From Bacteroidales bacterium (lineage in GTDB: Bacteria; Bacteroidota; Bacteroidia; Bacteroidales; F082), in NCBI GenBank assembly GCA_020853175.1, contig JADYZK010000193.1:1-6176 (forward strand): a stretch of 6,176 nucleotides of DNA, given 5' to 3'. Of this stretch, positions 1-6,176 are shown piece after piece. A program made the position numbers and the translations under genes. The notes under the pieces were generated by a model that made no database searches, was not told the DNA's origin, and saw nothing but the letters and a program-made list of their open reading frames with translations. Numbering within the stretch: the stretch's first letter is position 1; each line of letters begins with the position of its first letter.

Positions 1-333
1 CATGCACCTTTCGCGATCGGCTTGCATAGCAAAGGCAGTTTGGGCGATGATAGGAATGTCGCTCCGCATACTTTTAATAAGTGCCGTGGCTTCCAATCCA
101 CCCATTTTGGGGAGCCTGATATCCATGATGATTAGATCAACCGGAATGTTGTTTTTGATGATATTGACGGCATCTAGGCCATTGTCAACGTGAATGATTT
201 GAACTCCTGATTTGTTGAAATAGGCATACAATAACTGATAATTGGAGATTACGTCCTCAACAAGCATGAACACTTTTCCATTCAGATTGATGGATGCATC
301 AACAGGCATTGTGAGTGTTTCCTCTAAAGACAT
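1..333 (-). CDS. Response regulator receiver (REC) domain protein, C-terminus beyond window
   Basis: This is the first 111 codons of a response regulator; the reading frame runs off the window at base 1. It starts MSLEETLTMP, and the REC domain begins near residue 19. Visible landmarks are the acidic pair E26-D27 in VFMLVEDV, which would help bind Mg2+, the phospho-acceptor D71 in LIIMDIRLPKMGG, and the switch threonine T99 in IIAQTAFAMQADRERC. The conserved lysine expected about 20 residues later lies outside the window. The FAMQADRERC segment resembles the receivers of hybrid histidine kinases and stand-alone single-domain regulators. I chose the ATG at 331-333 because it lies about 45 bases below a TAnnTTTG element; an in-frame ATG at 307-309 (M9) is an alternative. 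It probably accepts phosphate from an unseen kinase. Whether an output domain follows cannot be seen, so no function beyond phospho-signalling is assigned. Confidence 0.9.
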   Translation of the reverse strand, partial: MSLEETLTMPVDASINLNGKVFMLVEDVISNYQLLYAYFNKSGVQIIHVDNGLDAVNIIKNNIPVDLIIMDIRLPKMGGLEATALIKSMRSDIPIIAQTAFAMQADRERCM

Positions 334-345
334 TTCGTTGCAGGT

Positions 346-360
346 TAATCAGGTTGATTA
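346..360. repeat. Perfect inverted repeat in the response regulator leader
   Basis: TAATCA (346-351) and TGATTA (355-360) form a perfect 6-bp inverted repeat with a 3-base spacer. It lies between the predicted transcription start and the start codon of the response regulator. It could be a small operator or a weak RNA hairpin. The arms are short and A/T-rich, so chance is possible. Confidence 0.4.
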
Positions 361-381
361 CTTTTAGTGCTTATAACTACG

Positions 382-389
382 CAAAAATA
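382..389 (-). promoter_or_regulatory. Bacteroidota -7 promoter element for the response regulator gene
   Basis: Read on the minus strand this is TATTTTTG, an exact match to the TAnnTTTG element of the Bacteroidota primary sigma factor. Transcription would start near 376-378, giving a leader of about 45 bases. I see no TTG at the usual -33 distance, so the call rests on the -7 box and its position between rpe and the response regulator. Confidence 0.5.
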
Positions 390-393
390 GGGT

Positions 394-411
394 TTTTACA
401 TTATCGTAAAA
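394..411 (-). terminator. Weak hairpin over the rpe stop codon
   Basis: TTTTAC (394-399) and GTAAAA (406-411) form a 6-bp stem whose 6-base loop contains most of the rpe stop codon. The stem is A/T-rich, and a run of U appears only a few bases later, inside the next promoter. It may be a poor terminator for rpe; no better candidate exists between rpe and the response regulator. Confidence 0.25.
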
Positions 412-1057
412 TATTTTTCAATTTTTTAATTTCTTCTATCGGGTTGTCTGCTTTGAAAACAGCATTGCCCGCTACCAAAACGTCGGCACCTGCCTGAACC
501 AATTCTGCTGCATTGTGTTGGTTTACGCCTCCATCTACTTCGATCAATACGGAAAGGTTTTTTTTAAGAATCATTTCTTTAAGCCGGCTGATTTTCTGCA
601 ATGTTTGCGGGATAAAAAACTGTCCGCCAAAACCAGGGTTTACTGACATCAACAAAACAAAGTCGGTTTCAGTAAGGATATCTTCCAGCAAAGCAACGGG
701 ACTGTGGGGGTTAAGCACTACTCCGGCCTTCATTCCAGCGTTTTTTATTTGCTGCAGGCAGCGGTGCAAATGAGTGCATGCCTCATAATGCACCGAAAGC
801 AGCGAAGCCCCCGCTTCCTTAAAGGCAGTGATATAGCGCTCAGGCTGAACGATCATCAGGTGAACATCCAAAGGTTTTTCTGACTGGCGACTGATGGCTT
901 GAACCACCGGCAATCCAAACGAGAGATTGGGAACAAACATGCCGTCCATGATGTCGCAATGCACCCAATCGGCCTCGCTATTGTTAAGCATTGTAATGGC
1001 CTCGCCAAGTTTTAAAAAGTCGGCGGACAATACCGAGGGAGCAATCAATGGTTTCAT
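401..1057 (-). CDS. rpe: Ribulose-phosphate 3-epimerase
   Basis: This 218-residue protein interconverts D-ribulose 5-phosphate and D-xylulose 5-phosphate in the cytosolic pentose phosphate pathway. It has the normal family length and shows the (beta/alpha)8-barrel signatures in order: APSVLSADF (6-14), VHCDIMDGMFVPNLSFG (32-48), LDVHLMI (63-69), GVVLNP (112-117), VLLMSVNPGFGGQ (134-146), IEVDGGVN (172-179) and GADVLVAGNAVF (190-201). By family knowledge H33, D35, H66 and D175 bind the catalytic metal, and D35 and D175 act as acid/base residues. The frame is open to 1114, adding 19 residues, but I chose the ATG at 1055-1057 because family members begin near MKPLIAPSVLSAD and the predicted promoter lies inside the longer version. 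It follows the rpoD terminator and so appears to be transcribed separately. Confidence 0.97.
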   Translation of the reverse strand: MKPLIAPSVLSADFLKLGEAITMLNNSEADWVHCDIMDGMFVPNLSFGLPVVQAISRQSEKPLDVHLMIVQPERYITAFKEAGASLLSVHYEACTHLHRCLQQIKNAGMKAGVVLNPHSPVALLEDILTETDFVLLMSVNPGFGGQFFIPQTLQKISRLKEMILKKNLSVLIEVDGGVNQHNAAELVQAGADVLVAGNAVFKADNPIEEIKKLKNILR

Positions 1058-1090
1058 AGCAGATGTATCGGTCAGAAAGTGTTTAAAGCA

Positions 1091-1122
1091 CAAAAGTACG
1101 AAAATAGCTTTCATTTGGTCAA
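1091..1122 (-). promoter_or_regulatory. Bacteroidota-type promoter of rpe
   Basis: On the minus strand the -7 element TACTTTTG (1091-1098) matches TAnnTTTG exactly. A TTG (1120-1122) lies 21 bases upstream, within the accepted -33 spacing range. Transcription should start near 1085-1087, leaving a leader of about 30 bases before the ATG at 1057. It sits just downstream of the rpoD terminator, as expected for a new transcription unit. Confidence 0.65.
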
Positions 1123-1144
1123 CGGGAGACGGTGTTAGGAATCA

Positions 1145-1176
1145 TAAAAAAGCCATCCTTTTATGGGGATGGCTTT
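1145..1176 (-). terminator. Rho-independent terminator after rpoD
   Basis: A perfect 10-bp stem pairs 1149-1158 (AAAGCCATCC on the plus strand) with 1167-1176 (GGATGGCTTT), closing an 8-base loop. On the minus strand it is followed by a run of T (six at 1151-1146). It lies about 20 bases after the rpoD stop and before the rpe promoter, so it should end the pnp-rpoD transcript. Confidence 0.9.
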
Positions 1177-1195
1177 AAGTGTTCTGCTGCTGATG

Positions 1196-2059
1196 CTATC
1201 CAAGATAGCTTTTCAGGATTTTACTTCTGCTGGTATGCTTCAGTCTGCGGATTGCCTTTTCCTTTATTTGGCGCACCCTTTCGCGGGTGAGGTCAAATTT
1301 TTCACCGATCTCTTCCAAGGTCATAGGATGACTTCCGTTCAAGCCAAAATACAGCTTGATGACATCCGATTCGCGTGGGGTGAGGGTTGAAATGGCGCGG
1401 TCAATTTCCTTGCGAAGCGATTCGTAGAGCAATTCTGTTTCAGGAGTGATGGCTTCTTCGCTTCGGAGCACATCATACATGGTATTGTCTTCGTCTTGGA
1501 TGAGGGGAGCGTCCATTGAAACGTGCCTTCCGGCATTTTTCATTGATTCTTTAACCTCATTTTCAGTCACCTCAAGAACATCGGCAATCTCCTCGGCATT
1601 GGGTTCCCGTTCAAACTCCTGCTCCAACTTAGCATAAGCTTTGTTGATTTTATTGATGGAACCAATCTTGTTGAGGGGCAGGCGAACAATACGTGATTGT
1701 TCGGCCAAAGCCTGCAGGATTGATTGGCGAATCCACCAAACCGCGTAGGAGATAAATTTAAACCCACGAGTCTCGTCAAAACGCTGTGCAGCCTTAATCA
1801 GTCCGAGGTTGCCCTCGTTGATAAGATCGGGGAGACTCAGACCTTGATTTTGGTATTGTTTCGACACAGACACCACAAAGCGCAAGTTGGCTTTTGTGAG
1901 TTTTTCCAGAGCAGCGCGGTCACCTTGCTTGATGCGCTGTGCCAGTTCAACTTCCTCCTCGGCGGTGATAAGTTCTACTTTCCCAATCTCCTGAAGGTAT
2001 TTGTCTAACGAAGCGGTCTCCCTATTGGTAACCTGTTTGGTAATTTTTAGTTGCCTCAT
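1196..2059 (-). CDS. rpoD: RNA polymerase primary sigma factor (sigma-70 family, RpoD/SigA)
   Basis: This 287-residue protein directs core RNA polymerase to housekeeping promoters. It has region 1.2 (about 15-47), region 2 with [17 protein letters not shown] (79-95) and SYAVWWIRQ (104-112), region 3 (about 125-207) and region 4 with [15 protein letters not shown] (226-240) and the helix-turn-helix at about 247-270. It lacks region 1.1 and the large insert of the E. coli protein, as is usual in Bacteroidota. The -35 helix residues R259, E260, R263 and Q264 match E. coli R584, E585, R588 and Q589. Region 2.4 differs: L115 stands where E. coli has T440, S104 for T429 and V107 for T432, in keeping with a diverged -10 element. 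The gene starts 50 bases after the pnp stop with no clear promoter between, so it is probably co-transcribed with pnp, and it ends at a strong terminator. Confidence 0.97.
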   Translation of the reverse strand: MRQLKITKQVTNRETASLDKYLQEIGKVELITAEEEVELAQRIKQGDRAALEKLTKANLRFVVSVSKQYQNQGLSLPDLINEGNLGLIKAAQRFDETRGFKFISYAVWWIRQSILQALAEQSRIVRLPLNKIGSINKINKAYAKLEQEFEREPNAEEIADVLEVTENEVKESMKNAGRHVSMDAPLIQDEDNTMYDVLRSEEAITPETELLYESLRKEIDRAISTLTPRESDVIKLYFGLNGSHPMTLEEIGEKFDLTRERVRQIKEKAIRRLKHTSRSKILKSYLG

Positions 2060-2109
2060 GAATCCTAATTAATGCTTAATTTGGCTATTTGTACGCAAAA
2101 AAGATAGTT

Positions 2110-4293
2110 TTAGTTACGGTCGCGGCGGGGTGGTCGGCCATCCGACGGCCTTTCTTCCTGATAACCTTCGGGTTTAGGAATTAAAACCTTGCGCGATAGT
2201 TTGATTTTATTTGTTTTTGAGTCAACACCAATAAGCTTCACTTTGATCTTGTCGCCCACTTTAAGCACGCCTTCAACGGTTTCGAGGCGGCGCCATTCTA
2301 TTTCAGAGATATGCAGCAGACCATCCTTACCGGGCATGATTTCAACAAAAGCACCAAAAGGCATTAAGCTCTTTACTGTTCCGAGATAGACTTCGCCTAC
2401 TTCAGGAATGGCCACGATGGCGCGGATGCGGGCTTTGGCCAGCTCGATAGATTCTTTGTTGGCCGAAACGATGTCAATCACACCAAAGTTACCTTTTTCT
2501 TCAATCACAATGGTGGTATTGGTTTCGCGCTGCATCTCTTGGATGATTTTTCCGCCGGGTCCGATAATAGCACCAATAAATTCTTTATCAATGATCATTT
2601 TCTCGATGCGGGGCACAAAGTCTTTATAGTCTTCACGCGGCTCTGTGATGGTTTTGGCCATTTCGCCCAGGATGTGTAATCGGCCTTGACGGGCTTGCTC
2701 GAGGGCCATTTCCAGCACCTCGAAAGTGAGACCGTCCACTTTGATATCCATTTGACAAGCGGTGATGCCGTCTTGGGTTCCGGTCACTTTAAAGTCCATG
2801 TCACCCAAATGATCTTCATCGCCTAAGATGTCGGATAGGACTGCAAATTTCCCGTTGTTTTCGCCGGAAATCAAACCCATGGCAATGCCTGCAACGGGCT
2901 TTTTAATCTTCACACCGGCATCGAGCAAAGCAAGGGTGCCGCCGCAAACCGACGCCATTGAAGAGGAGCCGTTCGACTCAAGAATATCGGAAACAATGCG
3001 GATGGTATAAGGGTTTTCTTCGCCCGTAGGAATCATTGGTCTGAGTGCGCGCTCGGCCAAATTTCCATGACCTACCTCTCTGCGACCTACACCACGGTTG
3101 GGGCGTGCCTCGCCGGTAGAGTAGCTGGGGAAGTTGTAATGCAAATAAAAGTTAGATGTTCCTTCTACAACAGCACCGTCAATGGTTTGCTCATCCATTT
3201 TGCTGCCGAGGGTAACAGTAACAAGGGATTGTGTTTCGCCGCGGGTGAAGATGGCCGAACCATGAACAGAAGGCAAATAATCAACCTCGCACCAGATGGG
3301 GCGAATTTCATTTAACTTCCTACCGTCTAAACGAATACGCTCATTAAGGATGGCATCGCGAACAGCTTTTTTCTCCACGTCGTGGAAATATTTCTTCACG
3401 AGCATCATTTTTTCAGCACGTTCTTCCTCGGGCAATGTTTCCACAAACTGATCACGGACGGCCCTAAAACCTTCAGAGCGTTCATGTTTGTTAGGGTTGC
3501 CTGTAAGCGAAAGCGAGTAGCATGGTTGATAAGCAAATTGGCTTACAGCCTCGCGGAGTTGGTCATCATTTTTTTCGTGACAGTATTCACGTTTTGGGTT
3601 GGCCTTTTCCACTTTTGAAGCGAGGTCGAGCTGTGCTTGACATTGCACTTTAATGGCTTTATGGGCAATTTTAAGGGCTTCGAGCATTACTGCCTCCGAC
3701 ACTTCTTTCGATTCGCCTTCAACCATCATAATGTTGTCAATGGTAGCAGCAACCATCAAGTCGAGGTCGGCTTCGGCCAAGGCATCAAAAGCAGGGTTTA
3801 CGATAAACTCACCGTTGATGCGGGCTACGCGAACTTCGCTGATAGGTCCATTAAAAGGGATGTCGGAGACGGCTAGAGCTGCCGAAGCAGCTAAGGCAGC
3901 AAAAGCATCGGGTGGAACATTGTTGTCGCCCGAAATAAGATTGATGATAACTTGCGTTTCGGCGTGATAATCATCAGGAAAAAGTGGGCGTAAAGCCCTA
4001 TCAATCAACCGAGAGATTAAAATTTCATAGTCGGAGGGTCGTCCCTCACGCTTGAAAAAGCCACCGGGAAATTTTCCGGTTGAGGCATATTTTTCTTTGT
4101 AGTCAACGGAAAGAGGCATGAAATCCACATCCTCTTTTGCTTCTTGGGCCGAAACCACGGTAGCTAAAAGCATGGTGTTTCCCACACTTACGACCACGGC
4201 TCCATTGGCTTGCTTGGCAAGCCTGCCAGTTTCAATCGTAACCACCCGTCCGTCGGGCAGCTCAAATGATTGTGTAATTCCTTTTGGCGTCAT
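2110..4293 (-). CDS. pnp: Polyribonucleotide nucleotidyltransferase (PNPase)
   Basis: PNPase degrades RNA 3'-to-5' by phosphorolysis, releasing nucleoside diphosphates, and can add tails in reverse; it acts as a trimer in the cytosol. The 727 residues are near the family's usual length (E. coli 711) with the full domain order: RNase PH 1 (about 12-145), helical linker (about 240-320), RNase PH 2 (about 325-550), KH (about 555-622, GPGG at 578-581) and S1 (about 631-702). SSS at 443-445 would bind phosphate; D494, D500 and K502 match the E. coli metal and catalytic residues D486, D492 and K494. The last 20 residues form a basic, proline-rich tail. I chose the ATG at 4291-4293; an upstream TTG would add 17 residues but lies in the rpsO terminator stem. 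It follows rpsO, as in E. coli, and no canonical TAnnTTTG promoter is visible, so read-through from rpsO is the simplest source of its transcript. Confidence 0.98.
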   Translation of the reverse strand: MTPKGITQSFELPDGRVVTIETGRLAKQANGAVVVSVGNTMLLATVVSAQEAKEDVDFMPLSVDYKEKYASTGKFPGGFFKREGRPSDYEILISRLIDRALRPLFPDDYHAETQVIINLISGDNNVPPDAFAALAASAALAVSDIPFNGPISEVRVARINGEFIVNPAFDALAEADLDLMVAATIDNIMMVEGESKEVSEAVMLEALKIAHKAIKVQCQAQLDLASKVEKANPKREYCHEKNDDQLREAVSQFAYQPCYSLSLTGNPNKHERSEGFRAVRDQFVETLPEEERAEKMMLVKKYFHDVEKKAVRDAILNERIRLDGRKLNEIRPIWCEVDYLPSVHGSAIFTRGETQSLVTVTLGSKMDEQTIDGAVVEGTSNFYLHYNFPSYSTGEARPNRGVGRREVGHGNLAERALRPMIPTGEENPYTIRIVSDILESNGSSSMASVCGGTLALLDAGVKIKKPVAGIAMGLISGENNGKFAVLSDILGDEDHLGDMDFKVTGTQDGITACQMDIKVDGLTFEVLEMALEQARQGRLHILGEMAKTITEPREDYKDFVPRIEKMIIDKEFIGAIIGPGGKIIQEMQRETNTTIVIEEKGNFGVIDIVSANKESIELAKARIRAIVAIPEVGEVYLGTVKSLMPFGAFVEIMPGKDGLLHISEIEWRRLETVEGVLKVGDKIKVKLIGVDSKTNKIKLSRKVLIPKPEGYQEERPSDGRPPRRDRN

Positions 4294-4332
4294 AAAAATT
4301 TTGTTGATTGTAAAAGTCACCTCAGAAAATGC

Positions 4333-4363
4333 AAAAAAAGGCAATCGTAGTAAATTGCCTTTT
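4333..4363 (-). terminator. Rho-independent terminator between rpsO and pnp
   Basis: A perfect 10-bp stem pairs 4336-4345 with 4354-4363 around an 8-base loop (4346-4353). On the minus strand the 3' arm runs into seven T residues (4339-4333). It lies 25 bases after the rpsO stop and 39 bases before the pnp start. It should limit, but perhaps not abolish, read-through into pnp. Confidence 0.88.
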
Positions 4364-4388
4364 CATGCCTCCCGAGGAAGTCGTATTT

Positions 4389-4658
4389 TTATTTACGAAG
4401 ACCTAATTTCTTAATGATTTCGCGGTATCTCTCGATGTCTTTTGATTTCAAATAATCGAGTAATTTTCTTCTTTTACCTACCAAACGAACCAGAGAACGC
4501 ATGGTAGCCATGTCTTTCTTGTTTTTTTTGAGGTGTTCGGTTAAATGCTTGATTCTAAAGGTGAACAAAGCAATTTGTCCTTCGGCAGAGCCGGTGTTGG
4601 TGGCTGACTGACCGTGTTCCGTGAAAATTTCCGACTTCTTTACTGTGTCTAGATACAT
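4389..4658 (-). CDS. rpsO: 30S ribosomal protein S15
   Basis: S15 is a primary 16S rRNA-binding protein that organises the central domain of the small subunit and forms an intersubunit bridge. The 89 residues are exactly the usual size. The family pattern is clear: NTGSAEGQIA (21-30), RIKHLTEHLKKNKKD (35-49), LVRLVGKRRKLLDYL (56-70) and DIERYREIIKKLGLR (74-88). H42 and D49 match the rRNA-contacting His and Asp of E. coli S15, and T52 stands in for Ser51. The ATG at 4656-4658 lies in an A/T-rich leader without a Shine-Dalgarno sequence. Its own promoter overlaps the region just after the antiporter stop, and a strong terminator follows. The predicted leader of about 25 bases is too short for the E. 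coli style S15 autoregulatory pseudoknot. Confidence 0.98.
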   Translation of the reverse strand: MYLDTVKKSEIFTEHGQSATNTGSAEGQIALFTFRIKHLTEHLKKNKKDMATMRSLVRLVGKRRKLLDYLKSKDIERYREIIKKLGLRK

Positions 4659-4686
4659 ATTAATTTCGTTTCAAATTTTGAGCCTG

Positions 4687-4717
4687 CAAAAATAGATAAT
4701 TAACTCAATCTGTGCAA
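4687..4717 (-). promoter_or_regulatory. Bacteroidota-type promoter of rpsO (and probably pnp-rpoD)
   Basis: The minus strand reads TATTTTTG at 4687-4694, an exact TAnnTTTG match, with TTG at 4715-4717 exactly 20 bases upstream. This is the best two-element promoter in the window. Transcription should start near 4681-4683, about 25 bases before the rpsO ATG. It begins only three bases after the antiporter stop codon. Confidence 0.72.
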
Positions 4718-4720
4718 GGT

Positions 4721-6100
4721 TTATTCATCTTTTTTTATTTCATCTTTTTCAGAACGGGATTCTGCTGTAGTTTCTGTATCGGAGGACACTATTCCATTTG
4801 AAGTAATATCTACACCAACAGGCTGTGGTTGTTTTTGTCTAAGTTTATCAATCAAAAGCGGAAGCCAGCCCGAAAGTTTGAACGAAACTTCATAAAACTT
4901 CCTGATGGCCGGCACTTTGTCTATCATAGGAATAAACACCGAAGTGAAAACAATGCTAAAAAGAACGATGGAAAAAGTGACGTTCATGATAAACTCACCA
5001 CCGGGGATGCCTCTCTGCAGTGGAATGGTGGCCAAAACGGCTGCGGCCAATCCCTTTGGAAAAATGGCTGCCATGAGAAACATATCACGTTTTTCGGTTT
5101 CATCAGCTGATATAGATGCTCTTACAACCGGAATACGTAAGAAGAACAGCACAACGGTGATGGCCAATCCGATTAACAAAGGCATCAAATCAGTCAAACG
5201 TATAGAGATGCCGATATAAACAAAGAAAAATGTTTTGAGCAGAAAAACGATTTCGCTGAACAACACTTTTTCAGTTTCGTTAAGCGATTCGGCTTTTTTG
5301 AAAATAATTTTTTGAATGGCCGGAGCGGCCAGTAAGTCCATATTGGCCAGGCCAATTCCAAAAGCAAGGGCCGCGATGGCACCGCTATATCCCAATAGCT
5401 CACTGATGCCAAAAATGATAAAAACAAAGGCAGGAGTAGTAAAAATGGAATTTTTGATGGTTCGAACCTTATGAAGAATCATGGACCAAAAAATGGAACC
5501 CACAAGACCAATAAGCGTGGCCAGTATAAACGATGCAACAACTTTTCCGATCATTAACCCCACTTTGAGCTCGCCCATTTCAACGGCTTCTAACAATGCC
5601 AAAGCAAAAACAATACACAACACATCACTGAAAGCCGATTCAAGGATAAGAATCGTTCCGTTCTTTTTTCCCATGTTGAGTTGCTTCACCAAGGGAATGA
5701 CCACTGCCGATGAGGTGCCCCCAACGATTGAACCCAGCATAAAAGCCACCAATGGTTCCAAATTAAAAGCCTGCCATGCGATAAGACCCACCACAATCAT
5801 TGTGGAGAAAAAATTTACGTTGGTCAGCAAAGAAGTGCCTTTAACGGAGTGTTTCAGCTCTTCCATTTTAAGCTCCGTTCCACCTTCAAAAAGAATGGTA
5901 ACAAGGGTAATGGTAGTAAAAATGGGGCCTACCATACCAAACGATTCTAATGTTACAATTTTAAGTATCGGGCCAATGATTAACCCAATTACAATCAACA
6001 TCAGTACATCGGGGATGCGTTTACGGCTGAAAATTTCAGCAAAAATATGCGCCAGAAACACCAATAATCCGACAGCAACTACTGTTACAGCTATATTCAT
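4721..6100 (-). CDS. Monovalent cation/proton antiporter (CPA superfamily, Na+/H+ exchanger domain)
   Basis: This 459-residue inner-membrane protein probably exchanges Na+ or K+ for protons. It has about a dozen hydrophobic segments, from residues 3-20 to about 370-390. Exchanger-type motifs are LFEGGTELKMEEL (70-82), GGTSSAVVIPL (127-137, the unwound-helix region), ESAFSD (154-159, ion site with D159), FFFVYIG (291-297), the conserved-type arginine in LRIPVVR (321-327) and FPKGLAAAVLA (347-357). The ion-site pair is S158-D159 rather than the Asn-Asp of typical CPA1 or Asp-Asp of many CPA2 proteins, so transport stoichiometry should not be assumed. Residues about 420-459 form a hydrophilic, charged tail (ESRSEKDEIKKDE) with no TrkA-N or other regulatory domain. 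The ATG at 6098-6100 fits the start of the first membrane helix. It has its own upstream TAnnTTTG box, and no terminator separates it from rpsO. Confidence 0.93.
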   Translation of the reverse strand: MNIAVTVVAVGLLVFLAHIFAEIFSRKRIPDVLMLIVIGLIIGPILKIVTLESFGMVGPIFTTITLVTILFEGGTELKMEELKHSVKGTSLLTNVNFFSTMIVVGLIAWQAFNLEPLVAFMLGSIVGGTSSAVVIPLVKQLNMGKKNGTILILESAFSDVLCIVFALALLEAVEMGELKVGLMIGKVVASFILATLIGLVGSIFWSMILHKVRTIKNSIFTTPAFVFIIFGISELLGYSGAIAALAFGIGLANMDLLAAPAIQKIIFKKAESLNETEKVLFSEIVFLLKTFFFVYIGISIRLTDLMPLLIGLAITVVLFFLRIPVVRASISADETEKRDMFLMAAIFPKGLAAAVLATIPLQRGIPGGEFIMNVTFSIVLFSIVFTSVFIPMIDKVPAIRKFYEVSFKLSGWLPLLIDKLRQKQPQPVGVDITSNGIVSSDTETTAESRSEKDEIKKDE

Positions 6101-6118
6101 AAAGTTAAATTTTCAAAA

Positions 6119-6144
6119 CAAATATATGGTTTTAAATGAAGCAA
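6119..6144 (-). promoter_or_regulatory. Possible promoter of the antiporter gene
   Basis: TATATTTG on the minus strand (6119-6126) matches TAnnTTTG exactly and lies 18 bases above the ATG. The nearest TTG (6142-6144) is only 15 bases upstream, shorter than the usual spacing, so the -33 element is doubtful. The start point near 6113-6115 would give a leader of about 15 bases. The remaining bases to the window edge hold nothing I can identify firmly. Confidence 0.42.
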
Positions 6145-6176
6145 CCACTGATTGTGCCGAAGAAGACCACTTTTCA

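Noticed and set aside
1058..1114. A 19-residue N-terminal extension of rpe (MKAIFVLLCFKH...).
   Set aside because: It spans the predicted promoter and does not resemble the epimerase family, which begins at MKPLIAPSVLSAD.
4294..4344. A 17-residue N-terminal extension of pnp from a TTG codon.
   Set aside because: The TTG lies in the rpsO terminator stem and the extension has no family resemblance; the ATG at 4291-4293 gives the usual PNPase start.
4322..4366. A 14-codon minus-strand ORF after rpsO, preceded by GGGAGG.
   Set aside because: The purine run is only one base from the ATG, too close for a ribosome binding site, and the ORF simply reads through the terminator hairpin.
2189..4414. 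Plus-strand open frames of 60-104 codons opposite pnp.
   Set aside because: They lie antisense to a protein with intact motifs in every domain, lack recognisable homology or start signals, and are expected by chance.
4659..4686. An S15 autoregulatory RNA structure in the rpsO leader.
   Set aside because: The predicted leader is about 25 bases and A/T-rich, with no stem long enough to mimic the 16S rRNA site.
6136..6176. Possible start of a divergent plus-strand gene (MKQPLIVPKKTTF...) at the window edge.
   Set aside because: Only 13 codons are visible, there is no plus-strand promoter match, and minus-strand frames there could equally be the end of another gene. It needs the flanking sequence.
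1..6176. Mobile elements, CRISPR arrays, tRNA or rRNA genes, or an unusual defence system.
   Set aside because: I found no transposase, no regularly spaced repeats, no RNA-gene signatures and no unexplained coding stretch; almost all sequence is accounted for by six well-known gene families.

Overview
This window looks like a chromosomal housekeeping segment from a member of the Bacteroidota (Bacteroidetes). Three things point there. The primary sigma factor is short (287 residues) and lacks the large N-terminal part seen in proteobacterial RpoD. Upstream regions carry the Bacteroidota -7 element TAnnTTTG, in two cases with a TTG about 20 bases upstream. Start codons mostly lack Shine-Dalgarno sequences and sit in A/T-rich leaders. 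I cannot name a genus. Every gene I can support is on the minus strand, so transcription runs from high to low coordinates.

In transcription order the window holds a monovalent cation/proton antiporter of the CPA superfamily (4721-6100), ribosomal protein S15 rpsO (4389-4658), polynucleotide phosphorylase pnp (2110-4293), the housekeeping sigma factor rpoD/sigA (1196-2059), ribulose-phosphate 3-epimerase rpe (401-1057), and the N-terminal part of a response regulator cut by the window edge (1-333). Strong intrinsic terminators follow rpsO (4333-4363) and rpoD (1145-1176). TAnnTTTG elements precede the antiporter, rpsO, rpe and the response regulator. pnp and rpoD have no clear promoter of their own; they probably depend on read-through from rpsO or on a promoter I cannot recognise.

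The central block links translation (S15), RNA decay (PNPase) and transcription initiation (RpoD). The rpsO-pnp order is also found in E. coli, where the pair is co-transcribed. rpe serves the pentose phosphate pathway from its own promoter. The antiporter and response regulator are separate units with no evident link to the core block.

I see no mobile element, CRISPR array, tRNA, rRNA or phage gene, and no gene-free stretch over about 110 bases. I found no strong candidate for an undescribed system. The points most worth a second look are the substituted region 2.4 of RpoD beside promoters with the diverged -7 element, a strong terminator between rpsO and a pnp gene without a visible promoter, a Ser-Asp in place of Asn-Asp or Asp-Asp at the antiporter ion site, and a perfect 6-bp inverted repeat in the response regulator leader.
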